Source: Taibaiella sp965229095 (GTDB lineage Bacteria; Bacteroidota; Bacteroidia; Chitinophagales; Chitinophagaceae). From it: a stretch of DNA of 64,000 nucleotides. Location of the stretch: assembly GCA_965229095.1 (NCBI GenBank), contig OZ245855.1:4464001-4528000 (forward strand). Direction: 5' to 3'. Of the stretch, positions 62,083 to 64,000 are shown piece by piece (the stretch's first letter is position 1; each line of letters starts with the position of its first letter). Position numbers and translations under genes: made by a program. Under the pieces are notes generated by a model. The model made no database searches, had not been told where the DNA came from, and saw only the letters and a list, made by a program, of their open reading frames with translations.

Positions 62083-63171
62083 TTGCTCAAAAGATACTTT
62101 AAAATACTCGACCTTTTTATCCTGAAGAAATTCCTTTCGACTTTCTTCTTTGCCATCATGATCCTGGCCGTGATCGCCTGCGTGATCGACTATTCGCAAA
62201 AGGTGGATTATTTTGTAGAGAACAAAGCACCGAGCGGCGCTATTGCATTTTACTTCCTGAACTTCGTGCCGCATATTACGGCATTGCTGTTCCCGCTCTT
62301 TATCTTTATCTCTACCATTTTCTTTACCTCGAAAATGGCTTATAAAACGGAGATCATTGCGACGCTGGCGGCAGGCGTATCCTTTCAGCGTTTCCTGAGG
62401 CCATACGTGATGGGGAGCATTATACTGGGCATCCTATCCCTGCTGGCCAATCACTGGATCGTGCCCGAAGCCAATAAGAACATTACGGAGTTTCATATCA
62501 ATTACATCTGGCCCAAAAAAGTATCTACCGACAACAATGTACACCTGAGGCTAAGCCCCACTACCTATGTCTATATCGAAGGCTATAATTTCAACGATGG
62601 TTTTGGACGCCGGTTATCGATAGAGACCGTGGAAGGGACTTTACTGAAACAAAAGATAATGGCCGACCGGGCCTATTACGATACGACCAAAAAGGAATGG
62701 CGGCTGACGAATGCAGTTATCCGGACGAATAACGGTCTGAAGGAAACATTGACCGTTTACCCTGAGTTGAAACGGAAATTTGCCTTTACACCCGAAGACC
62801 TGGATGATGACGACCGCAATAAAGAAGCATTGACCACGCCCGAATTGATCCGGTACACCGAAAGGGAGCGGCAGCGGGGCCGGGAAAGCGTCAATTTTTA
62901 TCTGATAGAATTGCATAAAAGGACGGCGCAGCCCTTTGCCGGTTTTATCCTTACGATTATCGGCGCCTGCCTGGCCTCGCGTAAGGTGCGCGGTGGTAGC
63001 GGGTTTCATCTGGCTATGGGTGTCGTAATGAGCGCCTTGTACATGTTGTTTCTCCAGTTTTCCCAGACCTTTTCTACCAATGCCGGCTTAAACCCGCTGA
63101 TTGCCGTATGGATACCCAACCTCATCTTCGGGGTAGTGGCGCTGTATCTTTTCCGCAGGCAAATAAAATAA
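62083..63171 (+). CDS. LptF/LptG-family lipopolysaccharide export permease
   Basis: 362 residues, YjgP/YjgQ family. Membrane helices near residues 12-34, 57-80, 95-118, and again three in the last third (about 285-360), with a periplasmic beta-jellyroll domain between (about 130-270). Part of the LPS transport ABC complex (LptB2FG), lifting LPS out of the inner membrane. Start TTG (no ATG in the vicinity); MLKRYFKILDLFILKKFLSTFFFAIM is the standard opening. Downstream of tgt and next to an LPS heptose gene. Confidence 0.9.
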   Translation: MLKRYFKILDLFILKKFLSTFFFAIMILAVIACVIDYSQKVDYFVENKAPSGAIAFYFLNFVPHITALLFPLFIFISTIFFTSKMAYKTEIIATLAAGVSFQRFLRPYVMGSIILGILSLLANHWIVPEANKNITEFHINYIWPKKVSTDNNVHLRLSPTTYVYIEGYNFNDGFGRRLSIETVEGTLLKQKIMADRAYYDTTKKEWRLTNAVIRTNNGLKETLTVYPELKRKFAFTPEDLDDDDRNKEALTTPELIRYTERERQRGRESVNFYLIELHKRTAQPFAGFILTIIGACLASRKVRGGSGFHLAMGVVMSALYMLFLQFSQTFSTNAGLNPLIAVWIPNLIFGVVALYLFRRQIK

Positions 63172-63207
63172 TAAGCACAGGCGGGTAATAGTTTTCGCAA
63201 AAAAAAT

Positions 63208-63215
63208 TACTTTTG
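63208..63215 (+). promoter_or_regulatory. Possible -7 box for the His-rich protein
   Basis: TACTTTTG, exact TAnnTTTG, 32 nt before the ATG of the His-rich gene. No proper -33. Confidence 0.4.
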
Positions 63216-63246
63216 CTACCTCATTTTACAAAAGATAGAAAAGAAT

Positions 63247-63579
63247 ATGTCGCACGCAGTACAAACAGAAAAACCGAATGTTTCAAGCTCGGCCGCTTTA
63301 TGGTCTGTATTGATATTTGTTGGCCTTATTGTTGCCGCCATTAATTTTGTACAAGCAGAAAGCAAAGGCGAAGGTCATGGACATGGTGCTGCCACAGAAC
63401 AACATGGTGGCGCTGCCCACGGCGAAGGACATGCCACCGAAGGACATGAAGCTGCTCAACCCGGACATAGTGAGGAACATGCTGCGACGCCTGCCGCTGC
63501 TTCCCACGACAGTGCCGCCCACGAAGGGCATGAGGCTCCTGCCGCAGAACATCACGCAACGGAAGAAGCGCATCACTAA
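63247..63579 (+). CDS. His-rich single-pass membrane protein
   Basis: 110 residues. One membrane segment (about 18-36, LWSVLIFVGLIVAAINFVQA), then a 70-residue tail composed of His, Gly, Ala, Glu, with 15 His mostly in GH or EH pairs (GEGHGHGAATEQHGG, AEHHATEEAHH). Likely metal binding (Zn, Ni, Cu) on one face of the membrane. No family recognised. Precedes an LPS heptose gene by 18 bp, probably in one transcript. Confidence 0.65.
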   Translation: MSHAVQTEKPNVSSSAALWSVLIFVGLIVAAINFVQAESKGEGHGHGAATEQHGGAAHGEGHATEGHEAAQPGHSEEHAATPAAASHDSAAHEGHEAPAAEHHATEEAHH

Positions 63580-63597
63580 TTATATCCATTTAAAAAT

Positions 63598-64000
63598 ATG
63601 GGAAAAGACGAAGTAATTGTCGTAACCGGCGCAGCCGGCTTTATTGGCAGTTGCCTGGTGGCGCAGCTCAATAGCCTGGGCTATGAGCAATTAGTCCTGG
63701 TCGATGATTTCTCCGACGGCAAAAAGGTATTCAACCTTAAAGGAAAGAAATACCTGCATAAAGTACACCGGGAGCAATTCACAGAATGGTTGAAAAATCA
63801 TCCTGATACGATTCACCTGGTATATCACCTGGGCGCCCGTACCGATACCACTGATCCCGATTACGAAGTTTTCAGAAAGCTGAACCTGGAGTATTCCAAA
63901 GATGTATGGGAATATTGCGTCGAGCATCATATTCCCTTAGTCTATGCCTCTTCTGCGGCCACCTATGGTAAAGGCGAGCTGGGCTACAAAGAGGAGGAGG
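63598..64000 (+). CDS. hldD: ADP-L-glycero-D-manno-heptose-6-epimerase, 5' part
   Basis: Open from the ATG at 63598 to the window end (at least 134 residues), so it is truncated by the window and not broken. NAD-binding GAAGFIG (11-17), HLGARTDTTDPDYEVFRKLNLEYS and YASSAATYG: the HldD/RfaD pattern of short-chain sugar epimerases. Converts ADP-D-glycero- to ADP-L-glycero-heptose for the LPS core. Fits the adjacent LPS exporter gene. Confidence 0.88.
   Translation, partial: MGKDEVIVVTGAAGFIGSCLVAQLNSLGYEQLVLVDDFSDGKKVFNLKGKKYLHKVHREQFTEWLKNHPDTIHLVYHLGARTDTTDPDYEVFRKLNLEYSKDVWEYCVEHHIPLVYASSAATYGKGELGYKEEE

Noticed and set aside
1..64000. tRNA, rRNA, IS elements, prophage and origin of replication
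   Set aside because: No tRNA cloverleaf, transposase, integrase, terminal repeats or dnaA-box cluster was recognised anywhere in the window.

Overview
This window is chromosomal DNA of a gliding-type Bacteroidota, most likely a member of the Chitinophagia/Chitinophagaceae (lineage is an inference; no rRNA is present). The evidence is type IX secretion and gliding genes (gldE, gldJ, porV, porU), T9SS sorting tails on exported proteins, TonB receptors of the CarboxypepD_reg type, Bacteroidota promoter boxes (TAnnTTTG), and families largely confined to this phylum (DUF5777, DUF4834, LytTR regulators with propeller sensor kinases). No tRNA, rRNA, IS element, prophage or CRISPR array was found. 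Nearly all the sequence is coding.

Layout. 1-7.2 kb: a small lipoprotein; the minus-strand block mutY-ssb-gldE; an unknown exported protein; recJ-ung-S4 protein. 7.3-9.6 kb: a T9SS-secreted metalloprotease. 9.6-17.2 kb: a one-strand cluster of two YceI lipocalin-like proteins, a propeller sensor kinase with its LytTR regulator, an OB-fold protein, two haem-c lipoproteins and a DUF5777 barrel. This cluster has 21-bp-spaced direct repeats of LytTR type in both of its control regions. 17.3-26.5 kb: an isolated SIR2-like gene, a MarR regulator with two palindromic operator candidates, two TonB receptors, a DUF72 protein and small exported proteins. 26.7-29.6 kb: a Cys-rich exported protein, a desaturase strikingly like eukaryotic sphingolipid delta-4 desaturase (DEGS1), DUF502 and ispF. 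29.8-38.2 kb (minus): porV, porU, an FtsX-like permease without an ATPase, and a LytM peptidase. 38.3-48.9 kb: DUF3592-like protein, ftsK, an ABC exporter, a barrel protein, DUF4834, an ECF sigma factor, an endo/exonuclease/phosphatase family protein, and a rhomboid pair of which one has lost its catalytic residues. 49-57.3 kb: sugar nucleotidyltransferase, class III aminotransferase, a Gln-rich DUF6600 protein, gldJ, NUDIX, a T9SS type B cargo and a membrane protein. 57.4-64 kb: GH73/LysM glucosaminidase, O-methyltransferase, LOG protein, tgt (without zinc cysteines), LptF/G, a His-rich membrane protein and the start of hldD.

How they fit. Much of the window is envelope biology: the T9SS attachment complex (PorU/PorV), gliding lipoproteins, two recognisable T9SS cargoes, peptidoglycan hydrolases, LPS transport and heptose synthesis, and sphingolipid modification. 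Housekeeping DNA repair (MutY, SSB, RecJ, Ung), chromosome segregation (FtsK) and tRNA modification (Tgt) fill the rest. The best candidate for an under-described system is the LytTR-controlled YceI/haem/OB-fold/DUF5777 cluster. The DEGS1-like desaturase, the rhomboid/pseudo-rhomboid pair and the LytM-FtsX-like pair are separate points of interest.
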